Assembly: GCF_000721235.1 (NCBI RefSeq)
Contig: NZ_JOFH01000008.1
Location: 124,001-188,000, forward strand
Source: Streptomyces olivaceus
GTDB taxonomy: Bacteria; Actinomycetota; Actinomycetes; Streptomycetales; Streptomycetaceae
Length of the DNA stretch: 64,000 nt
Direction: 5' to 3'
Part shown: positions 31,487-43,280 of the stretch, piece by piece
How positions within the stretch are numbered: the stretch's first letter is position 1
How the letters are laid out: each line of letters starts with the position of its first letter
Translations under genes and position numbers: made by a program
The notes under the pieces: model-generated
Seen by the model: only the letters and a program-made list of their open reading frames with translations
Told to the model about the DNA's origin: nothing
Databases searched by the model: none

Positions 31487-32481
31487 GCGAGCCTCACTCG
31501 GGGGTCGATCACGGCGTACAGGACGTCCACCACGAGGTTGGCGATCAGCACCGCGAGAGAAGTGATCAGGACGACGCCCAGGATAAAGGGGAGGTCCTGG
31601 TTCTTGATCGCGTCCAGCACCTTCTGGCCGAGGCCGGGAAGGCTGAACGTGGTCTCGGTCAGGACGGCGCCGCCCATCAGGGCGCCGAGGTCCATGCCGA
31701 GCATGGTCAGCAGCGGGGTCAGGGTCGACCGCATGGCGTGCTTGCGGATGACGACCTGCTCCTTGAGGCCCTTGGCCCGCGCGGTGCGGATGTAGTCCTC
31801 GCCGAGGATCTCCATCATGGTCGCACGCGTGATGCGCGCGTACATCGCCGCGTACAGGAAGGCCAGGGTGATCCAGGGCAGGATCATGCCGCCGAACCAG
31901 CCGGAGAAGCTCTCGTCCAGCGGGACGAACTCCGCGTTGATCCACCCCAGGCTGTGGGAGAAGATCGCGAGGCTGAGCAGACCGGTGAAGTAGATCGGGA
32001 GGGAGACGCCCGCGAGCGCGACGACCATCGCAGCGCGGTCCCACAGGGTGCCCCGCTTGAGCGCGGAGAGCACGCCCGCCGCGAGACCGAAGATCAGCCA
32101 CAGGACGGCCGCACCGAGCGCGAGGGCCAGGGTCACCGGGAAGCGCTCGGTCAGCACCGGCCACACGGCCTGCTCGCTGCGGAAGGAGTAGCCGAAGCAG
32201 GGGGCGGAGCACTGGGTGACGTCGCCGCCGCCCGAGTAGGTCCGGCCCGCGAAGATGCCCTTGAAGAACTCCCAGGCCTGGACGAAGACCGGGTCGCTCA
32301 GGCCCAGCTTCTGGCGCACCGCTTCGACGGCGGCCGGGTCGGCCTGCTTGCCCACGAAGCTCGAGGCGATGTCGACGCCCGCCCACTTGGGGACGAGGAA
32401 GAAGATGCCGAAGACCACCAGGATGATGACCACGAGCATCACTGCGGCGGCGAACAGCCGCCTGAAGAGGTAAGCGAGCAC
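31483..32481 (-). CDS. Oligopeptide ABC transporter permease, OppB type
   Basis: A 332-residue inner membrane permease. It starts with a helix ([23 protein letters not shown]), has an extracytoplasmic loop with two cysteines (CSAPC), then five more helices. The EAA-type loop that docks on the ATPase is visible as [23 protein letters not shown]. It starts with GTG. It is preceded by a hairpin that separates it from the binding-protein gene. Confidence 0.94.
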   Translation of the reverse strand: MLAYLFRRLFAAAVMLVVIILVVFGIFFLVPKWAGVDIASSFVGKQADPAAVEAVRQKLGLSDPVFVQAWEFFKGIFAGRTYSGGGDVTQCSAPCFGYSFRSEQAVWPVLTERFPVTLALALGAAVLWLIFGLAAGVLSALKRGTLWDRAAMVVALAGVSLPIYFTGLLSLAIFSHSLGWINAEFVPLDESFSGWFGGMILPWITLAFLYAAMYARITRATMMEILGEDYIRTARAKGLKEQVVIRKHAMRSTLTPLLTMLGMDLGALMGGAVLTETTFSLPGLGQKVLDAIKNQDLPFILGVVLITSLAVLIANLVVDVLYAVIDPRVRLA

Positions 32482-32499
32482 AGCTTACGGCCCGCTGCG

Positions 32500-32538
32500 G
32501 ACCGCGGGCCGCCGGAGGTTGTCCGGCGGCCCGCGGTC
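32500..32538 (-). terminator. Internal 17-bp hairpin between oppA and oppB
   Basis: GACCGCGGGCCGCCGGA at 32500-32516 is a perfect inverse match to 32522-32538, with a 5-base loop. It stands between the binding-protein gene and the permease gene. In such operons this type of hairpin stabilises the binding-protein message or partly ends transcription, raising its level relative to the membrane parts. Confidence 0.8.
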
Positions 32539-32589
32539 ACGCCGCGCCGGCCTTCACCTGCCTTTCGTGCCGTACGGCGGGTGTACCGG

Positions 32590-34386
32590 TTACTTCGAGG
32601 AGGACTTCAGGCCGATGTTGACGAAGTCGTACATACCGCTGTAGCCGTCCGAGGTGTAGACGTTGCCCACGCGGCTGGAGCGCCAGTTGATGAACTTCTC
32701 GAAGACGAAGGGCAGGTAGTACGCGCCCTCCATCACCTTGTGGTTGATCTGCTTGGCGATGTCGGCCTTGGCCGAGTCCTCCAGCTCCGTGCCGTACTTG
32801 TCGAACAGCCCGTCGATCTCCTTGTCGTCGATGAGGGCGTAGTTGTTGTTGCCGCTCTCCTGGATGAACTCGCTGTTCCACAGCGGCTTGCCGTAGCCCT
32901 GGACGGACGGGAAGTCCGGGCCCCAGCCCATGATGATGATGCCGTAGCCCTTCTTCTTCACGTTGCTGGGGCTACCGATGATGCCGGCGGTCTGCGAGCC
33001 GTCGTACTGGTCGATGCCGACCTCGATGCCGACCTTCTTCAGCGACGCCTGGAGCGACTCGGCGGTGGCCACCTCGACCGGCTTGTTGTTGCGGACCGCG
33101 ATGGTGGTCTTGAAGCCGTTCGGCTGACCGCAGGCCTTCAGCTCTTCCTTGGCCTTCTCGATGTTGCCGTTCTTGTTGGCACCGGCCATCTCGTACGGGT
33201 CGTACTTCTGGGCCTCGGAGCCCGGCACCGCCGGCGGCAGCATGTTGGTGCCGATGTCGCCACCGGCCTGCGGGCCGCCCCGGGCGGTCTGCAGCGAGAC
33301 GTGGTCGGCCCCGTAGAGGACGGCCTTGCGGCAGTGGATGTTGTCGAACGGCTTCACGCTCTGCGGGAAGACGGCGTAGCGGATGTAACCCGAGACCGGG
33401 TTGTCCACGTTGCCCTTGTGCTCCTTCAGGGCGGAGGTGCGGCCCTGCGGCGACAGACCGGTCTGGGCCAGGTCGATGTCGTAGTCGCCGGCGATCAGGC
33501 GCTGGTCCAGCTCGTTCGCGTTGGTGAAGAACTTGATCGAGATCTTGTCCGGGTACGCCTTGCGGACCGGGTCAGAGTCCTGCTTCCACTCGGTGTTGCG
33601 GACCAGCGTGAGGTCCTTGCCCGGGTTGTAGGACTCGAACTTGTACGGGCCCGACGAGAACGGGTGCAGACCGTACTTGGACTTGGTGTCCTTGTCCTGG
33701 CGGACCGGGGACGCCGAGGTCAGCGCGAGCATCTCCTCGAAGTCCGAGTTGGCCTCGGGCAGCTTGAAGACGATGGTCTTGTCGTCCGGGGTCTCGATCG
33801 ACTTCAGACCGAGCTTGTCCGCGGACTTGTCCTTGTACGGGCCCTCGTACTTGCCGTCGGGGTCGAGCACCTCCTTGAGGTACGTCGGACCGCCGGCCAG
33901 CACGTCCTGCGCCCAGCCGCGCTCGATGCCGTACTTCACGTCCTTGGACGTGATCGGCTTGCCGTCCTCCCAGGTGACGCCGTCACGCAGGGTGTACGTG
34001 TAGGTCTTGCCGTCGTCCGAGACCTTGGCGACGTCGGTCGCGAGGTCGGGCGAGACCCCCGCGCCCTTCTCACCCGGTGCCGGGGTGTTCGTGACGAGCT
34101 GGCGCGCGTAGTAGCGGGAGAAGTTCCACATGAAGCCGTAGTAGCCGCGGGTGGTGTCCCACGAGTCGGCGTCCTGGGTGCTGGCGAACTTCAGCTCGCC
34201 GCCCTTCTTGACCTGGTCCGCCTGGGCGATCTTGTTGTTCGCAGCGTCGAAGCCGGCCGCGCCGTTCTTCGATCCCCCGCTGTCGCTGTCACCGCCGCCG
34301 CACGCCGCCGTGGTCAGCAGCGCGGCGACCACTGCGGCAGCGGCCATGGCCTGCTTGCGCCGCCCTGAGGTGCGTTGGGTAGTCAC
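32590..34386 (-). CDS. Oligopeptide ABC transporter substrate-binding lipoprotein, OppA type
   Basis: A 598-residue family 5 solute-binding protein. The signal ends in the lipobox TTAAC followed by GGGDSDSGG, so it is anchored outside the membrane. The body holds the two-lobed fold with motifs such as DGVTWEDGKPITSKDVKYGIER and the late ADIAKQINHKVMEGAYYLP. It starts with GTG. It lies between the OppC-type and OppB-type permease genes, an order C-A-B-D-F that differs from the common A-B-C-D-F. Peptides are the likely cargo. Confidence 0.94.
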   Translation of the reverse strand: MTTQRTSGRRKQAMAAAAVVAALLTTAACGGGDSDSGGSKNGAAGFDAANNKIAQADQVKKGGELKFASTQDADSWDTTRGYYGFMWNFSRYYARQLVTNTPAPGEKGAGVSPDLATDVAKVSDDGKTYTYTLRDGVTWEDGKPITSKDVKYGIERGWAQDVLAGGPTYLKEVLDPDGKYEGPYKDKSADKLGLKSIETPDDKTIVFKLPEANSDFEEMLALTSASPVRQDKDTKSKYGLHPFSSGPYKFESYNPGKDLTLVRNTEWKQDSDPVRKAYPDKISIKFFTNANELDQRLIAGDYDIDLAQTGLSPQGRTSALKEHKGNVDNPVSGYIRYAVFPQSVKPFDNIHCRKAVLYGADHVSLQTARGGPQAGGDIGTNMLPPAVPGSEAQKYDPYEMAGANKNGNIEKAKEELKACGQPNGFKTTIAVRNNKPVEVATAESLQASLKKVGIEVGIDQYDGSQTAGIIGSPSNVKKKGYGIIIMGWGPDFPSVQGYGKPLWNSEFIQESGNNNYALIDDKEIDGLFDKYGTELEDSAKADIAKQINHKVMEGAYYLPFVFEKFINWRSSRVGNVYTSDGYSGMYDFVNIGLKSSSK

Positions 34387-34461
34387 GATCTCGGATCCTC
34401 CGGATTAGATGAGAGACCCCGTGTAGGTGCCACGGGTCGCTTGCCGCGGTACGGCAGCAGG

Positions 34462-35469
34462 TCAGCGGGAACCCTTCGGGTCCAACGCGTCGCGTACGCC
34501 GTCACCGAAGAGGTTGAAGGCAAGAACGGTGATGAAGATCGCCACGCCCGGGATCACCATGTACATGGGATCCGACTGGTAGTAGTCGATCGCGCTCGAC
34601 AGCATCTGCCCCCAGGACGAGGTGGGCGGCTTGACGCCCACGCCCAGGAAGCTGAGTGCCGCCTCGGTGAGGATGTTGGTGGGGATCATCATCGTCGTGT
34701 ACACGATGATCGGCGCCACCAGGTTGGGCAGCAGTTCCTTGAACAGGATGTAGAACCGGCCGGCTCCCAGGGAGCGGGCCGCCTCCACGTACTCCCGCTC
34801 ACGCATGGAGAGCGTCTGGCCGCGCACCACGCGACCGATGTAGGGCCAGCCGAAGAAGCCGATGACGAGGATCATCACGAACAGGCGCACGCCCGTGCCG
34901 CTGAGTCCCAGCATGTCGTTCGGCATGACCGAGACCAGCGCGATGATGAAGAGCAGCTGCGGGAAGGCCAGCAGACCGTCCATGATGCGGCTGATCAGGG
35001 CGTCGACCCAGCCGCCGAAGAAGCCGGCGAGGACGCCCAGGACCGTGCCGATGATCACGGCGACGACCGCGGACAGGAAGCCGACGAGCAGCGAGATCCG
35101 GGCGCCGTGGACGATGCGGGCGAAGATGTCGCGGCCGTTGACCGGCTCGACGCCGAGCCAGTGGTCGCCGCTGATGCCGCCCAGGGAACCCGTGGGCGTG
35201 CCGAACAGCGGGTCGATCAGGTCCTCGTGGTAGGCGTCCGGGTCCTGCCCGACGATGTTGGTGATCAGCGGCGCGAGAATCGCGACCACGATGAGGACGA
35301 GCACCACGATGCCGCCCGTCAGGGCGAGCTTGTCCCTCTTCAGGCGCTCCCAGGCGATCCGGCCCAGGGAACGCCCCTGGACCGCCTTCGCGTCGGCGCC
35401 GGCAACCGCCGCTTCCTCGGCCGCACTCGGGGCCGCTTCCGCGGTCGGCTCGTGCAATGGTGCCGTCAT
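34462..35469 (-). CDS. Oligopeptide ABC transporter permease, OppC type
   Basis: A 335-residue permease with a cytoplasmic Ala/Glu-rich head of about 45 residues, then SLGRIAWERLKRDKLALTG before the first helix, and five further helices. The ATPase-docking loop is REREYVEAARSLGAGRFYILFKELLPN. It is the first gene of the operon; the ATG at 35469 follows GAGAGGGG by 13 bases. The frame is open further upstream, but those residues are not permease-like. Confidence 0.94.
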   Translation of the reverse strand: MTAPLHEPTAEAAPSAAEEAAVAGADAKAVQGRSLGRIAWERLKRDKLALTGGIVVLVLIVVAILAPLITNIVGQDPDAYHEDLIDPLFGTPTGSLGGISGDHWLGVEPVNGRDIFARIVHGARISLLVGFLSAVVAVIIGTVLGVLAGFFGGWVDALISRIMDGLLAFPQLLFIIALVSVMPNDMLGLSGTGVRLFVMILVIGFFGWPYIGRVVRGQTLSMREREYVEAARSLGAGRFYILFKELLPNLVAPIIVYTTMMIPTNILTEAALSFLGVGVKPPTSSWGQMLSSAIDYYQSDPMYMVIPGVAIFITVLAFNLFGDGVRDALDPKGSR

Positions 35470-35795
35470 CTGGCAGGGACCCCTCTCAACCGGCGGTAGC
35501 CGGCCCGCACTTGCCGCGGTAGCGGCGTGATCAGTCCGTCGTACAAAGGAGCGAGACTCCACCCCTTGCAGCGGGAGTCTTCAACGCTTTGGCGATCTGT
35601 AGCCAGACTTGACGGGGAATGGATGCGCAACCGTGATGCTGTTTGAGGTGTTCCGTTATCCGGACAGCGGGTAACGGGGGCCGGACGCGTACGAGTTGGG
35701 ACATGAGGGACAGTGCGGGGCATTGTGCCGCCATCTACGCGCGAAGATTTCCGCCGGTCACCCGGGGGCCGGACGGGCGGTGTGGTGCGCGCGGG
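35470..35795. other. Gene-free leader region of the opp operon
   Basis: About 326 bases separate the first opp gene from the downstream end of the SseB-family gene. I find no protein to support. The promoter of the opp operon should lie here on the minus strand, but I cannot place convincing -35 and -10 hexamers. The stretch around 35530-35660 is clearly less GC-rich than its surroundings. Confidence 0.5.
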
Positions 35796-36593
35796 TCAGT
35801 ACCGTCCCCCGGCGGGAGGGTAGCCGTACCCGCCCGCCGGTGCCGGGGCGGCGGCCGGCGCGTGGGCCTCGCGGTCGTAGAAGGGCCGGGCGCGGGCCCG
35901 CAGCCACATGGCGACCGGGTCGTGGGCGTCGGTCATCGCGACCGTCGACACCGGCAGCCCGTCCGGCACGGCGCCGACGGACTGCTGCATCATCCCGCGC
36001 ACCGCGTCGACGGCCGGCGGGGACGTGTCGTACACGTCGAGGCCGATGGCCAGGTACGGCGCGCCCAGCGCGGGCTGCACCCAGGCACGGCGCAGCGCCC
36101 GGACTGCGGGGGTGCGGTGGGCGTTCTGCGCGAGCAGGGCGTAGAACTGGGGGATCTCGATGGCCGGTTCGGACAGACTCAGCGGCCCCGCGGGCTGGCG
36201 GTCCAGGCCGGAGGCGATGCGGCGCAGGTCGAGCCAGGGGATGCCGACGCCGCCGCCGGGGGCGTGCGGGTTGAGCCAGAGTCCGTAGTGGTCCGGGTAG
36301 AGGGCGCGGGCCGCCTCCAGGCCGTCGACCACCTCGTACGACCGGTTCCAGCCGCTGGCCGACAGCTCCTGGGCGGAGGTGACGCAGGGCGCGTAGCCGT
36401 ACCCGTCGACCTCCATGTTCCCGTACTGGGCGTCCGGGGAGCCGGACTGGCCCTGCCACAGCAGCATCCAGACCTGGCCGGACGTGGGGGTGGCGAGCGC
36501 GCGCAGCAGGGCCTCGTAGGCGTCGTAGCGCCCGGGGGTCACCTGGCGCAGCATGTGCTCGACCTGCCCGGTCGTGGTGCCGCTGGCGCTCAC
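35796..36593 (-). CDS. SseB-family (enhanced serine sensitivity) protein, copy 1
   Basis: A 265-residue protein of the SseB family, named for altered serine sensitivity in E. coli; its biochemical role is not known. It has VWMLLWQGQ near the start, the family block YGYAPCVTSAQEL, and near the C-terminus DAHDPVAMWLRARARPFYDR. A Gly/Pro/Tyr-rich tail follows. It is paralogous to the gene at 36819-37592, which has the matching end HDPVCDWMRDRVRPFYQR. It starts with GTG. Confidence 0.83.
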   Translation of the reverse strand: MSASGTTTGQVEHMLRQVTPGRYDAYEALLRALATPTSGQVWMLLWQGQSGSPDAQYGNMEVDGYGYAPCVTSAQELSASGWNRSYEVVDGLEAARALYPDHYGLWLNPHAPGGGVGIPWLDLRRIASGLDRQPAGPLSLSEPAIEIPQFYALLAQNAHRTPAVRALRRAWVQPALGAPYLAIGLDVYDTSPPAVDAVRGMMQQSVGAVPDGLPVSTVAMTDAHDPVAMWLRARARPFYDREAHAPAAAPAPAGGYGYPPAGGRY

Positions 36594-36818
36594 GCGTATC
36601 GCCCCTTCGAGAAGTTCCCCGGTTTCGGAACCAGCTTAAGGCTCCGCCGGGCCGGCGGGGTCTCAGCGCTCGGGGGGGGGTGCCGGGTCCTCCGTCCGCG
36701 GCTCGCTGCGGCTTCTCGCGCCCACGCGGCGGAGCCGCACATCCCGCGGCCCGGCGCCCCCGGGCCGGCCGCACACGCCGCAGCCCCGCGCCCCGGGCCG
36801 GCCGCACCAGGCCGGCGT
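36594..36818. other. Repetitive spacer between the two SseB-family genes
   Basis: No gene. It holds a run of nine G at 36672-36680 and two copies of a 17-base GC sequence, CCCCGGGCCGGCCGCAC, at 36758-36774 and 36791-36807. Both are prone to slippage and to sequencing error. Confidence 0.6.
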
Positions 36819-37592
36819 TCAGAGGTCCCGTTGGTAGAACGGGCGGACCCGGTCGCGCATCCAGTCGCAGACCGGGTCGTGGGCCGCCTCCAGGAGGACC
36901 AGGTTGACCTGCCAGGGCACCGGGGACGCGGTCAGGGCGCGGCCGAGGGCCTCCAGGGGGAGGGCTCGGGCGTCGCCCTCCCAGTGGGTCAGTTCGACGC
37001 CGACGAACATGACCGGGCCGGCGGTCTCGATCGCGGCCAGGCAGCGGCGGGCGGTGCGCACGACGCCGGTGGCGGCGAACTCCCCACGGGCCGCGGCCAG
37101 GAAGTCCACCGGGTCGTCCTGCCAGTCCGGTTCGAAGAGGCGCACCCGGCCGCCGGAGTCGGGTCCGTCCAGCGCGGTGCGTCCGGAGCGGCAGAGTTCG
37201 GCCACCGCGGGCGGCGGCAGCGGGGCGCCGACCACGCCGTCCGGGTTGACGGCGATGCCCACCTGCGGGGGCAGTCCGCGGGCGAACTCCACGGCCGGGG
37301 CCACGGTGTACGCCATGTGCGCCCCCGCGACCCGGCGGAGCTGCTCCTCCGAGCTGAACACCGGCACGTAGGCCTGGCCGTCGATCTCCAGGGAGGGCAG
37401 GTCGAGCGGGCCGCTGTCGGGGCCGCCGCCGCTGGGCAGCGGGACCCAGACGAAACTGCGGGCGAGCACCTCCACGATCCGGCCGCCGGCGCCGGGTGCG
37501 CCGAAGGAGGCGGACAGCACTTCCTCCAGCTCGTTGCCGGGCCATCCGCCGTGCGGGTGGGGGTGGGGGTGCGCCTGTGCCGGGAAGTCCAT
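36819..37592 (-). CDS. SseB-family (enhanced serine sensitivity) protein, copy 2
   Basis: A 257-residue SseB-family protein with a His/Pro head (HPHPHPHGG), a family middle (FVWVPLPSGGGPD, SLEIDGQAYVPVFSSEEQLRRV) and the C-terminal HDPVCDWMRDRVRPFYQR. It is divergent enough from copy 1 to be an old duplication. The two genes lie upstream of the glycine and serine catabolic genes, which makes a link to serine balance attractive, though they are on the opposite strand. Confidence 0.85.
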   Translation of the reverse strand: MDFPAQAHPHPHPHGGWPGNELEEVLSASFGAPGAGGRIVEVLARSFVWVPLPSGGGPDSGPLDLPSLEIDGQAYVPVFSSEEQLRRVAGAHMAYTVAPAVEFARGLPPQVGIAVNPDGVVGAPLPPPAVAELCRSGRTALDGPDSGGRVRLFEPDWQDDPVDFLAAARGEFAATGVVRTARRCLAAIETAGPVMFVGVELTHWEGDARALPLEALGRALTASPVPWQVNLVLLEAAHDPVCDWMRDRVRPFYQRDL

Positions 37593-37671
37593 CTGCCTAC
37601 CTACCGCCTGCCTGATACCGCTGTTGCGGCTGAAAGGCTAACCCGTTCGGCCCAGCGGCCCGCGGGGTCCG

Positions 37672-38340
37672 TCAGCCGGTGAAGGCGATCCGGCGGAGGG
37701 TGTCGGCCGCCGCCCGGTCCAGGAGCACCGCCGAGGTGCAGCCGCCGGGCAGGGCCCCGTCGGTCACCGCGCGCAGCAGGCGGGTACTGGCCCTGCGGTG
37801 CCGCAGGAACGCGTACCGCGACACGCCCCGGCCGCGCTCGCGCTGGCCGGCGAGGGCCTCGCCGGGGGCGACGTCGAGGAGCAGCAGGTGCAGGGTGCCG
37901 CCCCGGCGGCGGGCCTCGCGGGCGAGCCAGGCGCGCACCCAGGCCTGGGTGCCGCAGTCGTGCACGACGACGCCCTCCCCGGAGCGCAGCGCGCGGCGCA
38001 GCCCGGCGTAGTGGGAGAGGCGGACGAAGGGGCGGTAGAGCGCGTACGGCACTGAGCGCGGCATGCGGCGGTCCCAGCGGTCGCGGGTGTCCTGCGAGTC
38101 GATGCGGAGTCCGCGCACGGTGCGCCGCATGAGCGTGGACTTGCCGCTGCCGGGCAGTCCGGTGATGACCGCCAGGTCCCGGGGCCCGAAGAGCAGGGCG
38201 TGCGGGCTGCGGCCGCCGCGGTCCCGGAGGTCGCGGACGACGGGTGCGGGCAGTTCGGCGCACGCCTCCGGAGCCGGAGCGGCGGGCTGCCCGGGCAGCG
38301 CGAGACCCGGGTTCGCGGCGTAGGCCGTGGTCCTGTTCAC
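37672..38340 (-). CDS. P-loop ATP-binding protein
   Basis: A 222-residue protein with a clear Walker A motif (GLPGSGKST at about residue 61) in the style of small nucleotide or kinase-like P-loop proteins, and a later DLVV/VHDCGTQAW region. The C-terminal half has arginine-rich helices (RERGRGVSRYAFLRHRRAS). It could be a kinase of the zeta-toxin/AAA-33 type; no known substrate. The GTG at 38340 starts it. It is transcribed away from the glycine riboswitch. Confidence 0.8.
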   Translation of the reverse strand: MNRTTAYAANPGLALPGQPAAPAPEACAELPAPVVRDLRDRGGRSPHALLFGPRDLAVITGLPGSGKSTLMRRTVRGLRIDSQDTRDRWDRRMPRSVPYALYRPFVRLSHYAGLRRALRSGEGVVVHDCGTQAWVRAWLAREARRRGGTLHLLLLDVAPGEALAGQRERGRGVSRYAFLRHRRASTRLLRAVTDGALPGGCTSAVLLDRAAADTLRRIAFTG

Positions 38341-38523
38341 CGTGATCGTCCTCCCCTGGGGCGGTGCACGAGCCGCCTCCCCGTCGAGTGTAAAGAGAAG
38401 GTAATGCGCGGGTCTCGCGTTTTGGTTCGCTTACTGCCACAAGCCGGTTACAGATCACGGTCTGCCGTCCGTCGGCCGGGCGTGCAATGATGGCGGCGCA
38501 AACTGCATACCGGCCGTTCGAAT

Positions 38524-38730
38524 CCGCGCGGGAGAGTCCCCGGCCGTCGCCGGGGCGCCGAAGGAGCAAGTCCCTCCCTTGAATCTCTCAGGCACCGTTA
38601 CCGCGCGGGCGAGGCACATCTGAAAAGCGGACCGCCCCCGATGGCGGTCCCACCCAAGGTGCAAGCCCAGTCCGCCGTACTCCGGTGGCCGCGGCGAACC
38701 TCTCAGGTTCCGATGACAGATGGGGAGGAC
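38524..38730 (+). ncRNA. Tandem glycine riboswitch
   Basis: Two adjacent aptamers upstream of gcvT. The first has the P2/P3 motifs GGGAGAGT (38530-38537), GCCGAAGGAGCAA (38557-38569), CTCTCAGGCA and CTGAAAAG at its end near 38626. The second, from about 38628, has CCCAAGGTGCAAGCC and CCTCTCAGGTTCCGATGACAGA (split at 38711). This is the classical glycine ON switch, which turns on glycine breakdown when glycine is high. It lies about 40 bases before the gcvT start. Confidence 0.9.
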
Positions 38731-38768
38731 CGACCTCGCCCCGTCCTGTCCTGGGAGACGACCGACCG

Positions 38769-39902
38769 ATGAGCAGTACCGAACTCCGCCGTACCGCGCT
38801 GGACGCCACGCATCGCGCGCTGGGCGCGACGATGACCGACTTCGCCGGCTGGGACATGCCCCTGCGCTACGGCTCCGAGCGCGACGAGCACGTCGCGGTG
38901 CGCACCCGGGCCGGTCTCTTCGACCTCTCGCACATGGGCGAGATCACCGTCACCGGCCCGCAGGCGGCCGAGCTGCTGAACTTCGCGCTGGTCGGCAACA
39001 TCGGCAGCGTGAAGCCGGGCCGGGCCCGCTACACGATGATCTGCCGCGAGGACGGCGGCATCCTGGACGACCTGATCGTGTACCGCCTGGGCGACACCGA
39101 GGCCGGATCTCTCCACTACATGGTGGTCGCCAACGCCTCCAACGCCCAGGTCGTGCTCGACGCGCTCACCGCGCGGGCGGCCGGTTTCGACGCCGAGGTG
39201 CGCGACGACCACGACGCCTACGCGCTGCTCGCCGTGCAGGGCCCCGAGGCCTCCGGCATCCTCAAGGGCCTCACCGACGCCGACCTGGACGGCCTGAAGT
39301 ACTACGCCGGGCTGCCCGGCACCGTCGCGGGGGTCCCGGCGCTGATCGCGCGCACCGGGTACACCGGCGAGGACGGCTTCGAGCTGTTCGTGCAGCCGGC
39401 GCACGCGGTGGAGCTGTGGGAGGCGCTGACCCGGGCGGGGGAAGGCGTCGGACTGGTCCCGTGCGGCCTGTCCTGCCGCGACACGCTGCGCCTGGAGGCC
39501 GGCATGCCGCTGTACGGGCACGAGCTGTCCACGGCGCTGACGCCGTTCGACGCCGGGCTCGGCCGGGTGGTGAAGTTCGAGAAGGAGGGCGACTTCGTCG
39601 GGCGCGCGGCGCTGGCCGAGGCGGCTTCCCAGGCGGAGCAGAGCCCGCCCCGCGTCCTGGTCGGCCTGGTCGCCGAGGGCCGCCGGGTCCCGCGCGCCGG
39701 GTACCAGGTGGTCTCGGGCGGCGCGGTGGTCGGCGAGGTCACCTCCGGCGCCCCGTCGCCGACGCTGGGCAGGCCGATCGCCATGGCGTACGTCGACCCC
39801 ACGCACGCGGCGCCGGGCACGGCGGGCGTCGGTGTGGACATCCGGGGCAGCCACGAGCCGTACGAGGTCGTGGCGCTGCCGTTCTACAAGCGCCAGAAGT
39901 AG
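38769..39902 (+). CDS. gcvT: Glycine cleavage system T protein (aminomethyltransferase)
   Basis: A 377-residue aminomethyltransferase that passes the one-carbon unit from the lipoyl arm of GcvH to tetrahydrofolate. Family motifs are visible: [44 protein letters not shown] and the C-terminal [17 protein letters not shown]. The length is normal. The ATG at 38769 follows CTGGGAG. It is the first gene after the glycine riboswitch and begins the gcvT-gcvH-glyA-sdaA unit. Confidence 0.97.
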   Translation: MSSTELRRTALDATHRALGATMTDFAGWDMPLRYGSERDEHVAVRTRAGLFDLSHMGEITVTGPQAAELLNFALVGNIGSVKPGRARYTMICREDGGILDDLIVYRLGDTEAGSLHYMVVANASNAQVVLDALTARAAGFDAEVRDDHDAYALLAVQGPEASGILKGLTDADLDGLKYYAGLPGTVAGVPALIARTGYTGEDGFELFVQPAHAVELWEALTRAGEGVGLVPCGLSCRDTLRLEAGMPLYGHELSTALTPFDAGLGRVVKFEKEGDFVGRAALAEAASQAEQSPPRVLVGLVAEGRRVPRAGYQVVSGGAVVGEVTSGAPSPTLGRPIAMAYVDPTHAAPGTAGVGVDIRGSHEPYEVVALPFYKRQK

Positions 39903-40047
39903 CCTCCGCCCCCCGGCCCCTCAGCCCCTCCGAGCTTCAGATCGGAAGCGCCCGGAAGAGACCGGAACCGGTCACCGGGCGGCACCGCCCCTCAGGGGGC
40001 ACCACCCCTTCACCAGCCGCTCCCCCGCGTACAGGAGAATTCAGGCC

Positions 40048-40425
40048 ATGAGCAACCCCCAGCAGCTGCGTTACAGCAAGGAGCACGAGTGGCTGTCGGG
40101 CGCCCAGGACGGCGCCTCGACGGTCGGCATCACGGAGCACGCGGCCAACGCGCTCGGTGACGTCGTCTTCGTGCAGCTTCCCGAGGTGGGCGACTCGGTG
40201 ACCGCGGGCGAGACCTGCGGCGAACTGGAGTCGACCAAGTCCGTCTCCGACCTCTACTCCCCCGTCTCCGGCGAGGTCGCCGAGATCAACGAGGACGTCG
40301 TCAACGACCCGTCGCTGGTGAACAGCGCGCCCTTCGAGGGCGGCTGGCTGTTCAGGGTGAAGGTCACGGACGAGCCGGCCGACCTGCTCTCCGCCGACGA
40401 GTACACCGCCTTCACCGCCGGCTGA
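40048..40425 (+). CDS. gcvH: Glycine cleavage system H protein
   Basis: A 125-residue lipoyl carrier protein of the glycine cleavage system. It carries the lipoylated lysine in [15 protein letters not shown] and the typical opening YSKEHEWL. The ATG at 40048 follows AGGAGAATTC. The gap of 145 bases after gcvT has no gene, and 15 bases separate it from glyA. GcvP is not in this window; in Streptomyces it is often elsewhere. Confidence 0.97.
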   Translation: MSNPQQLRYSKEHEWLSGAQDGASTVGITEHAANALGDVVFVQLPEVGDSVTAGETCGELESTKSVSDLYSPVSGEVAEINEDVVNDPSLVNSAPFEGGWLFRVKVTDEPADLLSADEYTAFTAG

Positions 40426-40440
40426 GGAGACACGGACCGC

Positions 40441-41703
<1,263 letters not shown>

Positions 41704-41708
41704 ACACC

Positions 41709-41727
41709 GCGCCCCGGGACGGGGCGC
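41709..41727 (+). terminator. Hairpin between glyA and sdaA
   Basis: GCGCCCCG at 41709-41716 pairs perfectly with CGGGGCGC at 41720-41727 across a 3-base loop, five bases after the glyA stop. It may end or weaken transcription before sdaA, or stabilise the upstream message. Confidence 0.5.
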
Positions 41728-41802
41728 CGCACCCGCCACAAGCGGCCCGGCGCCCCGCCCGCGGCACACCCCTCTGCACCACCCCCGTTCTGAGGAGTCC
41801 CC

Positions 41803-43170
<1,368 letters not shown>

Positions 43171-43280
43171 GGAAACGGACCCCGGCCTTTCACGGCCGTG
43201 AGGGGTGAGGTGTTCGCCCTCCGCGTCCATGATCACGCCACGGCGACAGCGCCCGTCTGCCCGCCGCCGGCCCCTTTGGG

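Noticed and set aside
37672..38340. The P-loop protein as a zeta toxin
   Set aside because: Only Walker A is convincing. No antitoxin gene is next to it and the toxin-type substrate motifs are not clear.
39939..39948. Ten bases (AGATCGGAAG) identical to the start of a common sequencing adapter
   Set aside because: The match ends after ten bases and flanking DNA is ordinary. A chance match is likely, with no sign of an adapter-made join.
43171..43280. A hairpin-like GGCC stretch after sdaA as a terminator
   Set aside because: The stem near CACGGCCGTG is short and imperfect, so I could not support it as a terminator.
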